DNA from: Paracoccaceae bacterium
GTDB taxonomy: Bacteria > Pseudomonadota > Alphaproteobacteria > Rhodobacterales > Rhodobacteraceae
Length of the DNA stretch: 64,000 nt
Direction: 5' to 3'
Assembly (NCBI GenBank): GCA_020832655.1
Contig: JAFIEF010000008.1
Span: 1-64,000, forward strand
In this document: piece by piece, positions 9,450 to 18,740 of the stretch
Layout: every line of letters begins with the position of its first letter
How positions within the stretch are numbered: the first letter of the stretch is position 1
The notes under the pieces: generated by a model
The model's database searches: none
Told to the model about the DNA's origin: nothing
The model's input: only the letters and a program-made list of their open reading frames with translations
Position numbers and translations under genes: made by a program

Positions 9450-10736
9450 ATGGACACGATTTTCGCGCTGGCCTCTGCCCGCGGAAAATCGGGCGTGGCC
9501 GTCATTCGCATCTCTGGCCCGCAGGCGCATGATGTCGCCCGCGCAATGGCTGGCAGCCTGCCGCCTTTGCGTCAGGCCGGGCTGCGCCAGCTTCGTGACC
9601 CGCGCGGGCAGGCGCTGGATCAGGCGCTGGTCCTGGTCTTTGCGCAAGGGGCCAGCTTCACCGGCGAAGATGTCGCGGAATTCATGATCCATGGCAGTCT
9701 GGCCAGCATTGCCGCAGTGCAACAATGTCTGGCGCAGGATCACGGGCTTCGACTGGCAGAGCCGGGCGAATTCACGCGCCGCGCGCTGGAAAACGGGGTG
9801 ATGGATCTGACCCAGGTCGAGGGCTTGGGCGATCTGCTGGAGGCCGAAACCGAAAGCCAGCGGCGGCAGGCGCTGCGCGTGCTTGATGGCGCCATCGGCC
9901 AGCTTGTGGCGCGCTGGCGCGATCATCTGCTGAAAGCCGCGGCGCTGGTCGAGGCCGGGATAGATTTTGTCGAGGAAGATGTCGGCAATTGGGATGCGCA
10001 GATACTGGACCATCTGATGCAGGTGCAGGGGGATCTGAACCGCGAGATTGCAGGGCAGGGCGCGCGCGAACGGGTCCAGAGCGGGTTCGAGGTGGCGCTG
10101 GTGGGATCCGTCAATGCGGGAAAATCCACGCTCTTGAATGCGCTGGCTGGGCGCGAGGCGGCGATCACATCCGATATTGCCGGCACCACCCGCGATGTGC
10201 TGGAAGTGCGCATGGATATCGGCGGCTTTGCAGTCACGATACTGGACACGGCGGGGCTGCGCGAAACCTCTGAAACCGTGGAATCCATCGGTATCGAACG
10301 CGGGCAGAAACGCGCTGAACAGGCCGATATCCGCATCATCTTGTGTGATGGCCCTGACACACCCCCACCTATAGATGCACAGCCAGGGGATATCACCCTG
10401 TTCAGCAAGGCCGATCTTTATCCTGATGTACAGGGTGGTATCTCTGGCAAGACCGGGCAGGGCATCGATGATCTGTTGGCGCGATTGCGGGGCGAACTGG
10501 CGGGCCGCGTGGCGGGCGACGGGGTCAGCGTGCGGCGCAGGCATTTGCAGGCGATGCAACAGGCGCAAGCGGCGCTGATGCAGGCGATTGATAAGTTGCA
10601 GACACATGATTATATCGCCGAATTGGTGGCCGATGATATCAGGGCTGCAATCACGGCGCTGGATTCGCTGATTGGCAAGATAGATGTCGAGGATTTGCTG
10701 GGCGATATCTTCAGCAGCTTCTGCATCGGCAAGTAG
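9450..10736 (+). CDS. mnmE: tRNA uridine-5-carboxymethylaminomethyl modification GTPase
   Basis: Together with MnmG this enzyme makes the cmnm5 modification at wobble uridine 34 of certain tRNAs. The 428-residue protein has the formyl-tetrahydrofolate-binding N domain ([19 protein letters not shown]), the middle helical domain, and a G domain with GSVNAGKST near residue 219 and TDIAGTTRD-like switch sequence [11 protein letters not shown]. It ends with the family signature FCIGK, containing the functionally important C-terminal cysteine. It is somewhat shorter than the E. coli protein, in line with other Rhodobacterales. The stop codon is 2 bases from the mnmG reading start, so the partners are co-transcribed. 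Confidence 0.96.
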   Translation: MDTIFALASARGKSGVAVIRISGPQAHDVARAMAGSLPPLRQAGLRQLRDPRGQALDQALVLVFAQGASFTGEDVAEFMIHGSLASIAAVQQCLAQDHGLRLAEPGEFTRRALENGVMDLTQVEGLGDLLEAETESQRRQALRVLDGAIGQLVARWRDHLLKAAALVEAGIDFVEEDVGNWDAQILDHLMQVQGDLNREIAGQGARERVQSGFEVALVGSVNAGKSTLLNALAGREAAITSDIAGTTRDVLEVRMDIGGFAVTILDTAGLRETSETVESIGIERGQKRAEQADIRIILCDGPDTPPPIDAQPGDITLFSKADLYPDVQGGISGKTGQGIDDLLARLRGELAGRVAGDGVSVRRRHLQAMQQAQAALMQAIDKLQTHDYIAELVADDIRAAITALDSLIGKIDVEDLLGDIFSSFCIGK

Positions 10737-10738
10737 GA

Positions 10739-12610
10739 GTGTTTCACGTGGAACATTACGATGTCATCATCATCGGCGGCGGCCATGCCGGGACCGAGGC
10801 CGCGCTGGCCGCGGCCCGCATGGGCGCGCGCACCGGGTTGGTGACATTCCGCAAGGGCGATCTGGGCGTGATGTCCTGCAACCCCGCGATCGGGGGTCTG
10901 GGCAAGGGCCATCTGGTGCGCGAAGTGGACGCGCTCGATGGGCTGATGGGTCGCGCCGGGGATTACGCGGCAATCCAGTATCGGCTGCTTAACCGTTCCA
11001 AAGGCCCAGCGGTGCAGGGGCCGCGCGTGCAAGCCGACCGCCAGCGCTATCAGCATTATGTCAGCCGCGCGGTCATGGCGACCAAAGGGTTGGAGGTGAT
11101 AGAGGCCGAAGCCACGGCGTTGCTGCAACAGGGCGATGTGGTGACCGGGGTGCAGGTCAATGGCGGCACCGATTTGCTGGCCCGCGCCGTGGTGTTGACC
11201 ACCGGCACTTTTCTGGGCGGCAGGGTGTTTATCGGCGATGTCAGCTATCCCGCGGGCCGCATGGGCAATGCGGCCTCGACCATTCTGGCGCAGCAATTGC
11301 GCGGGCTTGGCCTGCCGATGGGGCGGCTGAAAACCGGCACACCCCCACGCCTTGACGGCAAGACCATCGACTGGGCCGCGCTGGAACAGCAACCGGGCGA
11401 TGATACGCCCGAATTCCTGTCCTTCCTGACAACCCGCATGCCGGCGCGGCAGGTGGCGTGCGCGATCACCCATACCAATGAAAAAACGCATCAGATCGTG
11501 CGCGACAATCTGGACCGCTCGGCCATGTATGGCGGGCAGATCGAAGGGGTGGGGCCGCGCTATTGCCCCTCGATCGAGGACAAGATCACCCGCTTCGCCG
11601 ACAAGCCCTCGCATCAGGTGTTTCTGGAACCCGAAGGGCTGGATGACGACACGGTCTATCCCAATGGCATCTCAACCTCGCTTCCTGCCGACGTGCAGGA
11701 AGCCTATGTCCGCACCATGCGCGGGCTGGAAAATGTCATCATCCTGCAACCGGGCTATGCGATTGAATATGACTATATCGACCCGCGCGCGCTGAATTCG
11801 ACCCTGCAACTGAAGGCGCTTTCGGGCTTCTGGCTGGCGGGGCAGATCAACGGCACCACCGGGTATGAGGAAGCCGCTGCGCAAGGGCTGGTGGCGGGGC
11901 TTAATGCGGCCTGCCATGCGCTGGGCAAGGCACCCGCCAGTTTCAGCCGCGCTGACAGTTATATCGGTGTGATGATTGACGATCTGATCCTGCGCGGGGT
12001 CAGCGAACCTTACCGGATGTTCACCTCGCGCGCCGAATACCGCCTGTCGCTGCGCGCCGATAATGCCGATCAGCGGCTGACGCCGATGGGGCAGACGCTG
12101 GGTTGTGTCGGGGCGCAGCGTGCAGATGTTTTCGCGGGCAAGATGGCGCGGCTTGATGCCGCCCGCGCGCAGATGCAGGCGCATGCCTTCACCCCGCGCG
12201 AATTGAATGCCGCAGGCCACAAGGTCAGCGAAGATGGCGTGCGCCGCGATTGTCTGACCCTGTTGGGTTTGCCGGGATTTGATTTTGCTGCGCTGGAGAA
12301 ACTGGTGCCGGAACTGGCCGCGATTGACGCGGGCAGCAAGGCTCAGCTTGCGCGCGAGATGACCTATCACGCCTATCTGCAACGCCAGGAGGCGCAGATC
12401 AAGGCGCTGAAAGCTGATGAGGCGCGGATGATCCCGCCCGATCTGGATTTCAGCGCCATTAACGGGCTGTCAAAGGAACTTTGCGGCAAGCTTGCCCGCA
12501 TGCGCCCGGAAACCCTGGCCCAGGCAGCGCGAATTGACGGCATGACCCCGGCCGCGCTGGTGCTGATCCTGTCACGCCTGCAACAGCGCGAAAAGCGCGC
12601 CTCGGCATGA
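10739..12610 (+). CDS. mnmG: tRNA modification FAD enzyme MnmG (GidA)
   Basis: This FAD-dependent partner of MnmE acts in wobble-uridine modification. The 623-residue protein has the dinucleotide-binding fold [21 protein letters not shown] at the N terminus, [22 protein letters not shown], and the C-terminal GidA-associated domain. Two GTG starts are possible: 10739 (MFHVEHYDV, as in many relatives) or 10748 (MEHYDV). The only Shine-Dalgarno, AGGAG at 10735-10739, is 8 bases from the second and touches the first, so 10748 may be the functional start. A complete parS site (10740-10755) encodes this N terminus. Confidence 0.95.
   Translation: MFHVEHYDVIIIGGGHAGTEAALAAARMGARTGLVTFRKGDLGVMSCNPAIGGLGKGHLVREVDALDGLMGRAGDYAAIQYRLLNRSKGPAVQGPRVQADRQRYQHYVSRAVMATKGLEVIEAEATALLQQGDVVTGVQVNGGTDLLARAVVLTTGTFLGGRVFIGDVSYPAGRMGNAASTILAQQLRGLGLPMGRLKTGTPPRLDGKTIDWAALEQQPGDDTPEFLSFLTTRMPARQVACAITHTNEKTHQIVRDNLDRSAMYGGQIEGVGPRYCPSIEDKITRFADKPSHQVFLEPEGLDDDTVYPNGISTSLPADVQEAYVRTMRGLENVIILQPGYAIEYDYIDPRALNSTLQLKALSGFWLAGQINGTTGYEEAAAQGLVAGLNAACHALGKAPASFSRADSYIGVMIDDLILRGVSEPYRMFTSRAEYRLSLRADNADQRLTPMGQTLGCVGAQRADVFAGKMARLDAARAQMQAHAFTPRELNAAGHKVSEDGVRRDCLTLLGLPGFDFAALEKLVPELAAIDAGSKAQLAREMTYHAYLQRQEAQIKALKADEARMIPPDLDFSAINGLSKELCGKLARMRPETLAQAARIDGMTPAALVLILSRLQQREKRASA
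10740..10755. other. parS: parS centromere site 2, inside the mnmG start
   Basis: TGTTTCACGTGGAACA equals the reverse complement of the classical parS sequence TGTTCCACGTGAAACA. It spans the mnmG initiation region and encodes FHVE, so the centromere site and the start of a tRNA-modification enzyme are the same bases. Confidence 0.92.
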
Positions 12611-13230
12611 GCAGCACACAGATTGCGGGGGTCGATGTTTCACGTGAAACATTGGCCCGGCTGGAAGGCTTTGAAGCGCAGCTGCGCAAATGGACCCCGC
12701 GCATCAATCTGGTGGCGCCCAATACTCTGCCGCAGCTCTGGACCCGGCATATCATTGATTCGGCCCAGCTTTTCACCCATGCGCCGAAAACCGCCCGCCA
12801 TTGGGTTGATCTGGGGTCGGGTGGGGGGTTGCCGGGGCTGATCTGTGCAATTCTGGCGCAGCAGCATCTGTCTGAATGCCGCTTTACCCTGATTGAAAGC
12901 GACAAGCGCAAATCGGCTTTTCTGATGACGACTGCCCATGCGCTGGGCGTGCCGGTCACGGTGCTGGCGCAACGGGTCGAAGCGGTGCCCGCGCAATCTG
13001 CCGATGTGGTCAGCGCCCGCGCGCTGGCCCCCTTGCCGGATTTGCTGGCGCTGGTGCACAGGCATCTGGCAGAAGATGGCGTGTCACTTTTGCCAAAGGG
13101 TCGCAACTGGGCAGAAGAGCTTGCAGCCGCCCGCGCTGAATGGCAGTTTGTCGCCAGGGCAGAGCCAAGCCAGACCGACCCCGATGCCCGCCTGCTGAAA
13201 CTGAAGGACATAATTCATGACGCAATCTAG
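12607..13230 (+). CDS. rsmG: 16S rRNA (guanine-527-N7)-methyltransferase
   Basis: This enzyme methylates G527 of 16S rRNA using S-adenosylmethionine; loss in other bacteria gives low-level streptomycin resistance. The 207-residue protein carries the SAM-binding loop [14 protein letters not shown] near residues 66-79 and the conserved [12 protein letters not shown]. The ATG overlaps the mnmG stop by 4 bases. The N-terminal [14 protein letters not shown] is encoded by a perfect parS site. The 3' end overlaps parA by 14 bases, so rsmG, parA and parB form one translationally coupled unit. Confidence 0.95.
   Translation: MSSTQIAGVDVSRETLARLEGFEAQLRKWTPRINLVAPNTLPQLWTRHIIDSAQLFTHAPKTARHWVDLGSGGGLPGLICAILAQQHLSECRFTLIESDKRKSAFLMTTAHALGVPVTVLAQRVEAVPAQSADVVSARALAPLPDLLALVHRHLAEDGVSLLPKGRNWAEELAAARAEWQFVARAEPSQTDPDARLLKLKDIIHDAI
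12636..12651. other. parS: parS centromere site 3, inside rsmG
   Basis: TGTTTCACGTGAAACA is a perfect 16-base palindrome identical to the parS consensus. In the rsmG frame it encodes VSRET, a peptide commonly seen at this position in alphaproteobacterial RsmG, so the site appears to be kept in the reading frame. Confidence 0.95.
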
Positions 13231-14032
13231 CCGCAGCCGAATCATCGCGGTCGCCAACCAGAAGGGCGGGGTGGGCAAGACGACGACGGCCATCAACCTG
13301 TCGGCCGCGCTGGCAGAGCAGGGCGCCAAGACCCTGCTGATCGATCTGGACCCGCAGGGCAATGCCTCGACCGGGCTTGGCATTGGGCCGGGCGCGCGCA
13401 AGCACACCACCTATGATCTTGTTTTCAATGAAGTTGCGGCGGGAAAGATCATTGTCGAAACCGCCCATGACAATCTGTTTCTGGTTCCGGCGACTACCGA
13501 TCTGTCCTCGGCCGATCTGGAACTGATGTCGCGCGCGCGCCGGTCGCATATGTTGCTCGATGCGCTGCGCCAGCCCGATATTACTGATGCTGGCTATGAC
13601 TACATTCTGATCGATTGCCCACCCTCGCTGAATTTGCTGACGGTCAATGCAATGGTCGCCGCGCATACGGTGCTGGTGCCCTTGCAGGCGGAATTCTTCG
13701 CGCTGGAAGGGCTGTCGCAACTGATGCTGAGCATCCGCGAGATCCGCGAAACCGCCAATTCCGGCCTGCGCATCGAAGGCATCCTGCTGACCATGTATGA
13801 CCGGCGCAACAATCTGGCGCAGATGGTTGAAGAAGATGCGCGCGAGAATCTGGGCGATCTGGTGTTGCAGACGATCATCCCGCGCAATGTGCGCATCAGC
13901 GAGGCACCATCGCATGCGGTGCCGGTTCTGCATTATGACCCGCAATCCAAGGGCGCGCGGGCCTATCGCGCGCTGGCGGTGGAATTGCTGACGAAACATG
14001 GCCGCAAGCTGGCAGAAAAGGTGGCATCATGA
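13217..14032 (+). CDS. parA: Chromosome partitioning ATPase ParA
   Basis: ParA is the Walker-type ATPase that moves ParB-parS complexes and so segregates the origin region. The 271-residue protein begins with the deviant Walker A ANQKGGVGKTTTAINL (residues about 12-27), with the signature lysine before GVGKT. LLIDLDPQGNAS and YILIDCPPSL follow as Walker A' and B. The length matches the chromosomal type rather than longer plasmid ParA proteins with an N-terminal HTH. It overlaps rsmG by 14 bases and parB by 4 bases. With four parS sites nearby it forms a complete chromosomal partition system. Confidence 0.97.
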   Translation: MTQSSRSRIIAVANQKGGVGKTTTAINLSAALAEQGAKTLLIDLDPQGNASTGLGIGPGARKHTTYDLVFNEVAAGKIIVETAHDNLFLVPATTDLSSADLELMSRARRSHMLLDALRQPDITDAGYDYILIDCPPSLNLLTVNAMVAAHTVLVPLQAEFFALEGLSQLMLSIREIRETANSGLRIEGILLTMYDRRNNLAQMVEEDARENLGDLVLQTIIPRNVRISEAPSHAVPVLHYDPQSKGARAYRALAVELLTKHGRKLAEKVAS

Positions 14033-14919
14033 GCGAGCGCAAGCCAGAGCGGCGGGGTCTGGGGCGGGGATTGTCGGCATTGATGGCCGATCTTTCCCCT
14101 GACACCGAGACCCCAGCCAGCGCCAGTGCGACCCGTCCGCGCGAGCTGCGCCTGCCAGTGGAAAAGCTGGTGCCCAACCCCGACCAGCCGCGCCGGGCCT
14201 TTGATGACACCGCGCTGGCGGAACTGGCGGCCTCGATCAAGGAAAAGGGCATCATCCAGCCCTTGATCGTGCGCGCCAAGGGCGAGATCTATGAGATCAT
14301 CGCTGGCGAGCGTCGCTGGCGTGCCGCGCAGCGCGCGAAGCTGCACGAAGTACCTGTTATCATTCGTGATTTCAGCGATGCCGAAGTGCTGGAAATCGCC
14401 ATTATCGAAAACATCCAGCGCGCCGATCTGAACCCGGTGGAAGAGGCGCAGGGCTATCGGCAGTTGATTGAACGCTTCGGGCACACCCAGGACAAGCTGG
14501 CCGAAGCGATGGGCAAGAGCCGGTCGCATATTGCCAATCTGATGCGGCTTCTGAACCTGCCCGAGGATGTGCAGGCGCTGCTGCGCGACGGCAGGCTGTC
14601 GATGGGCCATGCGCGCGCGCTGATCACGGCCGATCTGCCCTCGACGCTGGCGCGGAAAGTGGTGGCAGAGGGCTTGAGCGTGCGCCAGACCGAAGCGCTG
14701 GTCAAGAAGCCCGCAGATGACGCCAAGCGCGCGGCGCGCAAGAAGCTGCGCGCGAAAGACCCCGATCTTCAGGCGCTGGAAAATGACCTGTCAGCGGCGC
14801 TGAAGATGCGCGTTGATCTGACCTATTTCGGCGGCGGCAAGGGGCAGGTGGTGATCAAATACCACTCGATGGAAGAGATGGACCGGCTGTGCAAGATTCT
14901 GGGCAACCCTATTGCGTAA
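14029..14919 (+). CDS. parB: Chromosome partitioning CTPase/parS-binding protein ParB
   Basis: ParB binds parS and spreads as a CTP-dependent clamp. The 296-residue protein starts with RRGLGRGLSALMAD, a typical ParA-stimulating N terminus with an arginine-rich patch. It has the ParB/Srx nucleotide-binding box with EIIAGERRWRAAQ near residue 92 and IIENIQRADLNPVEEAQGY. A helix-turn-helix follows (TQDKLAEAMGKSRSHIANLMRLL, about 155-178), then a C-terminal dimerisation segment. It is coupled to parA by an ATGA overlap. Its 3' end overlaps the convergent hemW by 11 bases. Confidence 0.97.
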   Translation: MSERKPERRGLGRGLSALMADLSPDTETPASASATRPRELRLPVEKLVPNPDQPRRAFDDTALAELAASIKEKGIIQPLIVRAKGEIYEIIAGERRWRAAQRAKLHEVPVIIRDFSDAEVLEIAIIENIQRADLNPVEEAQGYRQLIERFGHTQDKLAEAMGKSRSHIANLMRLLNLPEDVQALLRDGRLSMGHARALITADLPSTLARKVVAEGLSVRQTEALVKKPADDAKRAARKKLRAKDPDLQALENDLSAALKMRVDLTYFGGGKGQVVIKYHSMEEMDRLCKILGNPIA

Positions 14920-16066
14920 GCAATGCGCGCAGCAGCGCATTCAGCACCGGGCGGCCTTTGTCAGTTGCGCCAAGCTGGCCAGCATGCAGCGTCAGATAGC
15001 CATCTTCCAGCAGCGTTTCGAGCTTGTCCTGGGGTAGGTCATGTCCTGCAAGTGACTGATAACGCTTGATATTTACGCCCTCTGACAGGCGCAGGCTCAT
15101 CATCAGATATTCCAGCGCCTGTTCGTCGCGCGCAATGATCTGGCGCGGGGCTTCGCCATTGCCCTGCGCGCCGACCTGCGCCAGCCAGTCTTGCGGGTTC
15201 AGCGGTGTCGATGTCGCATGGCGCGCACCCCCCAGCGTCAAGCGCCCATGCGCGCCGGGGCCGATGCCCGCCCAGTCGCCCTGGCGCCAATAGATCAGAT
15301 TGTGGCGCGACTGCGCGCCCGCGCGGGCATGATTTGAAATCTCATAGCCGGGCAGGCCGTGGCCCGCGCAGATCTCCTGTGTGGTCAGATACATATCCGC
15401 CGCGCAGTCATCTTCTGGCAGCCCTTTCAGCCCGCCCCTGGCGTGGCGCGCGCCGAAAGCCGTGCCGGGTTCAATGGTGAGTTGATAGAGCGAGAGGTGA
15501 TCGACCGCCATTGCCAGCGCCTGGCCTAGCTCCTGCTGCCATTGCGCCAATGTCTGGAACTGGCGGGCATAGATCAGATCGAAACTGACGCGCGCGAAAC
15601 TGGCGCGGGCGATGTCGAACGCCGCGCGGGCCTCTGCCGCGCTGTGCAGCCGCCCCAGACGTTGAAGATCGGCATCATTCAGCGCCTGCACGCCCATCGA
15701 CAGGCGGTTCACGCCCGCCGCAGCGAAGGCGCGGAAGCGTCCGGCCTCGACCGAGGTCGGGTTGGCTTCCAGTGTGATTTCCAGATCATTTGCGGGGGTC
15801 CAGCGGGTGCGGATGCGGTCGATCAGGGTTGCGACAAGCTCGGGTGCCATCAGCGAGGGCGTGCCGCCGCCGAAAAACACCGAGTTCAGAACGCGGCCTT
15901 CGGTTTCGGCGCCAATGCGGTCGATTTCCGACAGATAGGCGGTTTCCCAGGCTTTCTGGTCGATTGCTGTGGCGACATGCGAGTTGAAATCGCAGTACGG
16001 GCATTTGGCCAGACAGAAGGGCCAGTGGAGATACAGGCCGAAGCCGCCATTTTGCCAGTCCTGCAT
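14909..16066 (-). CDS. hemW: Radical SAM heme chaperone HemW
   Basis: This oxygen-independent coproporphyrinogen oxidase-like protein delivers heme to respiratory enzymes in the bacteria where it has been tested. The 385-residue protein has the radical-SAM cluster motif as C18-x3-C22-x2-C25 in CLAKCPYCDFNSH, followed by VFFGGGTPSLM. True HemN enzymes are longer and have an extra N-terminal region, so HemW is the better call. The 3' end overlaps parB convergently by 11 bases, leaving no room for a terminator between them. A repeat element and a parS site lie upstream. Confidence 0.92.
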   Translation of the reverse strand: MQDWQNGGFGLYLHWPFCLAKCPYCDFNSHVATAIDQKAWETAYLSEIDRIGAETEGRVLNSVFFGGGTPSLMAPELVATLIDRIRTRWTPANDLEITLEANPTSVEAGRFRAFAAAGVNRLSMGVQALNDADLQRLGRLHSAAEARAAFDIARASFARVSFDLIYARQFQTLAQWQQELGQALAMAVDHLSLYQLTIEPGTAFGARHARGGLKGLPEDDCAADMYLTTQEICAGHGLPGYEISNHARAGAQSRHNLIYWRQGDWAGIGPGAHGRLTLGGARHATSTPLNPQDWLAQVGAQGNGEAPRQIIARDEQALEYLMMSLRLSEGVNIKRYQSLAGHDLPQDKLETLLEDGYLTLHAGQLGATDKGRPVLNALLRALLTQ

Positions 16067-16085
16067 GGGTTATTGCCCGTTATTG

Positions 16086-16152
16086 AAGGGGGCTGCCGCC
16101 CCCGTCTGACCTTCGGTCAGACTCCCCCGCGAGTATTTGGGGCAAGATGAAA
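16086..16152 (+). repeat. Dispersed hairpin repeat, copy A (two-hairpin class)
   Basis: The element has hairpin 1 with stem GGGGGC/GCCCCC (16088-16103), hairpin 2 with stem GTCTGAC/GTCAGAC (16104-16122), then a CCCCC run and the conserved core GAGTATTTGGGG followed by CAAGATGAA (16131-16151). It lies between rdgB and hemW, downstream of rdgB. The same design recurs at 19.36, 23.46 and 56.58 kb with different stem sequences, and in a one-hairpin version at 31.6, 54.2 and 62.6 kb. Confidence 0.85.
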
Positions 16153-16171
16153 CCCGGTTCAAGGGATGGCC

Positions 16172-16187
16172 TGTTTCACGTGAAACA
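16172..16187. other. parS: parS centromere site 4, at the rdgB stop codon
   Basis: TGTTTCACGTGAAACA is a perfect parS palindrome. On the minus strand it encodes the last residues CFT and the stop codon of rdgB (stop at 16176-16178). It is the outermost of the four sites on this side of the origin. Confidence 0.95.
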
Positions 16188-16784
16188 GGCGCGCAGCATC
16201 GCCTGGATTGCGGCGTTGCGATGCGAGCGGATGTTCTTTTCATCTGGTGTCATTTCGGCGAAGGTGCGGGCGTCGCCATCGGGCTGGAACATGGGGTCAT
16301 AGCCATGCCCGGTCTGACCGCGAAAGGGCCAGACAAGCTGGCCGGTTGCAAATCCTTCGAATACTTCATCATGCCCATCGGGCCAGGCGAGGACGAGGGT
16401 GCAGCAGAACCGCGCCTGCCAAGGCTGCGGGGCATTCGCTTCGATCAGCTTGGCATGGGCCTTTTCCATCGCCATGATGAAATCCCGCCCCTTTGGGGTT
16501 TCGGCCCAATCGGCGGTATAGACCCCCGGCGCGCCATTCAGCGCGGCCACTTCCAGCCCCGAATCATCGGCCAGCGCGGGCAGGCCGGTGGCGCGGGCCG
16601 CGGCATGGGCCTTGATGCGGGCATTTTCGACAAAGCTGGTGCCGGTTTCCGGCGGTTCGGGCAGCCCATGATCGCGCGCCGAGGTCACGCTGATCCCCAG
16701 CGGGGCCATGATCTGGCGGAATTCATCAAGCTTGCCCGCATTATGCGTGGCAACCAGCAGGGTGGTGGCGTCAAACTTCCTCAT
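16176..16784 (-). CDS. rdgB: Non-canonical purine NTP pyrophosphatase (RdgB/HAM1)
   Basis: This enzyme removes dITP, dXTP and ITP from the nucleotide pool. The 202-residue protein starts [22 protein letters not shown], with the THNxGK substrate motif, and has [19 protein letters not shown] and a C-terminal [18 protein letters not shown] block typical of the family. Its start overlaps the rph stop by 4 bases, forming an rph-rdgB operon. Its final codons are part of a parS site. Confidence 0.95.
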   Translation of the reverse strand: MRKFDATTLLVATHNAGKLDEFRQIMAPLGISVTSARDHGLPEPPETGTSFVENARIKAHAAARATGLPALADDSGLEVAALNGAPGVYTADWAETPKGRDFIMAMEKAHAKLIEANAPQPWQARFCCTLVLAWPDGHDEVFEGFATGQLVWPFRGQTGHGYDPMFQPDGDARTFAEMTPDEKNIRSHRNAAIQAMLRACFT

Positions 16785-17494
16785 GCAGTGGCGGCTTTCT
16801 GGGCGGTGATCAGTTCGCCCACGCCTTTTTCGGCCAGATCCAGCAACTGGTCCATTTCGGCGCGCGAAAAGGTCGCGCCCTCGGCGCTCATCTGTACTTC
16901 GACCAGCCGACCAGAGCCGAGCATGATGAAATTTCCGTCAACGCCGGCGCTGCTGTCTTCGGCATAATCGAGATCCAGCACCGGCTGACCGGCATAGATG
17001 CCGCAGGACACCGCTGCCAGATGGTCGGTGATCGGGTCGGATGTGACATCGCCTGCCTTCAGAAGCTTGTTCACCGCCAGCCGCAGCGCCACCCAGCCGC
17101 CGGTGATGGCCGCGCAGCGTGTGCCGCCATCGGCCTGAATGACATCGCAATCAATCGTGATCTGGCGTTCGCCCAGCGCCGAACGATCCACGCAGGCGCG
17201 CAAGGATCGACCGATAAGTCGTTGTATTTCAATGGTTCTGCCCTGTTGCTTGCCAGAGGTTGCTTCGCGCCGCATGCGTGTATTGGTTGAGCGCGGCAGC
17301 ATGCCGTATTCCGCCGTTACCCAGCCCAGCCCGGTATTGCGCAGGAAGGGGGGTGTGCGGTCTTCAAGCGAGGCGGTGCAGATCACGCGGGTATCGCCCA
17401 TTGCGATCAGGCAGGAGCCTTCGGCATGTCTGGTCACATGCGGTTCAATTGAAATCTGGCGCAGAGTGTCTAATGTCCTGCCTGAGGGGCGCAT
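16781..17494 (-). CDS. rph: Ribonuclease PH
   Basis: This phosphorolytic 3'-5' exoribonuclease trims tRNA precursors. The 237-residue protein begins [20 protein letters not shown], the standard RNase PH start, so I use ATG 17494 rather than the open frame up to 17554. Further landmarks are [17 protein letters not shown], the RNase PH-specific arginine block GRSLRACVD, and the active-site region [14 protein letters not shown]. It is translationally coupled to rdgB and divergent from hrcA. Confidence 0.95.
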   Translation of the reverse strand: MRPSGRTLDTLRQISIEPHVTRHAEGSCLIAMGDTRVICTASLEDRTPPFLRNTGLGWVTAEYGMLPRSTNTRMRREATSGKQQGRTIEIQRLIGRSLRACVDRSALGERQITIDCDVIQADGGTRCAAITGGWVALRLAVNKLLKAGDVTSDPITDHLAAVSCGIYAGQPVLDLDYAEDSSAGVDGNFIMLGSGRLVEVQMSAEGATFSRAEMDQLLDLAEKGVGELITAQKAATA

Positions 17495-17635
17495 GAATAG
17501 TCCTTCCGTGATGGGTCTGGCATTGCCATACAGGCGCAGGGGCCGTGGACGCAACCCCGCAGACCCGTGCGGCAGGGCTTGAATTCGCGCCGTCTTTGCG
17601 GTGCTCTAGGGCCGTGTTTTGGGGTGGTTGCGATC

Positions 17636-18724
17636 ATGCAGGCGACAGGCGACAGCAGGAAGCTTCTGGAAGAGATGAATGAGCGCTCGCGCGAGGTGTT
17701 CCGCCGCGTGGTCGAGGGCTATCTGCAATCGGGCCAGCCGGTGGGGTCGCGCAACCTTACGCGCGCGTTGAGCGAGAAGGTCTCGGCGGCGACAGTGCGC
17801 AATGTGATGCAGGATCTGGAATATCTGGGCCTGCTTGATAGCCCGCATGTGTCGGCAGGCCGGGTGCCGACCAATCTGGGGCTGCGGTTGTTTGTCGATT
17901 CGCTGCTGGAGGTCGCGCCGCTGGATGTGCAGGACCGCCAGAAGCTGGATCAGACGCTGGGCAGCAACAGCCGCGATATTGGCAGCCTGCTGGAAAGCAT
18001 TGGCGGGGCGTTAAGCGGGGTGACGCAGGGCGCGTCACTGGTGCTGTCGCCCAAGCATGAGGCCGCGATCCGGCATATCGATTTCGTGTCTCTGGGTGAT
18101 GACCGCGCGCTGGTGGTGCTGGTATTCACCGACGGGCATGTGGAAAACCGTCTTTTTACCCCGCCGCGTGGCTTGCCGCCCTCTGCGATGCGCGAGGCGG
18201 CGAATTACCTCAATTCCCTGGCCGAGGGGTTGAGCGTGGCGCAGCTTCTGGCGCGGTTTCGCGAAGAAATTGCCCGCAACCGGCGCGAGATTGACCAGAT
18301 TGCCGCAACGCTGATCGAACAGGGGCTGGCGGTGTGGGATCGCGATAGCGCGGCCTCTGACGCGCGGCTGATCGTGCGCGGGCGGGCCAATCTGCTGGAT
18401 GACGCTGCGGCGGCAGAGGATATCGAGCGTATCCGCCAGCTTTTCGATGATCTGGAGCGCAAGCGCGACATCACCGAATTTCTGGAACTGACCGAGCAGG
18501 GCGAGGGGGTGCGTATTTTTATCGGCGCCGAGAACAGACTTTTTTCACTTATGGGTTCAACTCTGGTGGTTTCCCCTTATATGAACGCCGAACGGAAAGT
18601 GATTGGTGCAGTTGGTGTGATCGGCCCGACACGGCTGAATTACGGGCGGATCGTGCCGATTGTGGATTACACTGCGCAGCTGGTCGGGCGGATGCTGTCG
18701 GACCGGCGCACGGAAGAGTTGTAG
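17636..18724 (+). CDS. hrcA: Heat-inducible transcription repressor HrcA
   Basis: HrcA represses groESL-type heat-shock operons by binding CIRCE operators. The 362-residue protein has an N-terminal winged helix (REVFRRVVEGYLQSGQPVGSRNL, about 17-40), VSAATVRNVMQDLEYLGLL, then SAGRVPTNLGLRLFVDSLL and the C-terminal GAF-like domain. I choose ATG 17636 over an earlier start because MQATGDSRKLLEEMNERSREVF is where family similarity begins. I looked for a CIRCE operator (TTAGCACTC-N9-GAGTGCTAA) in the 141 bases upstream and did not see one. grpE follows after 16 bases. Confidence 0.94.
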   Translation: MQATGDSRKLLEEMNERSREVFRRVVEGYLQSGQPVGSRNLTRALSEKVSAATVRNVMQDLEYLGLLDSPHVSAGRVPTNLGLRLFVDSLLEVAPLDVQDRQKLDQTLGSNSRDIGSLLESIGGALSGVTQGASLVLSPKHEAAIRHIDFVSLGDDRALVVLVFTDGHVENRLFTPPRGLPPSAMREAANYLNSLAEGLSVAQLLARFREEIARNRREIDQIAATLIEQGLAVWDRDSAASDARLIVRGRANLLDDAAAAEDIERIRQLFDDLERKRDITEFLELTEQGEGVRIFIGAENRLFSLMGSTLVVSPYMNAERKVIGAVGVIGPTRLNYGRIVPIVDYTAQLVGRMLSDRRTEEL

Positions 18725-18740
18725 GGAAAGAAGGTAACGA

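Noticed and set aside
17495-17635. Possible CIRCE or heat-shock promoter upstream of hrcA
   Set aside because: No TTAGCACTC/GAGTGCTAA repeat is visible; a CTTGAA at 17578 has no convincing partner -10 element at a normal distance.
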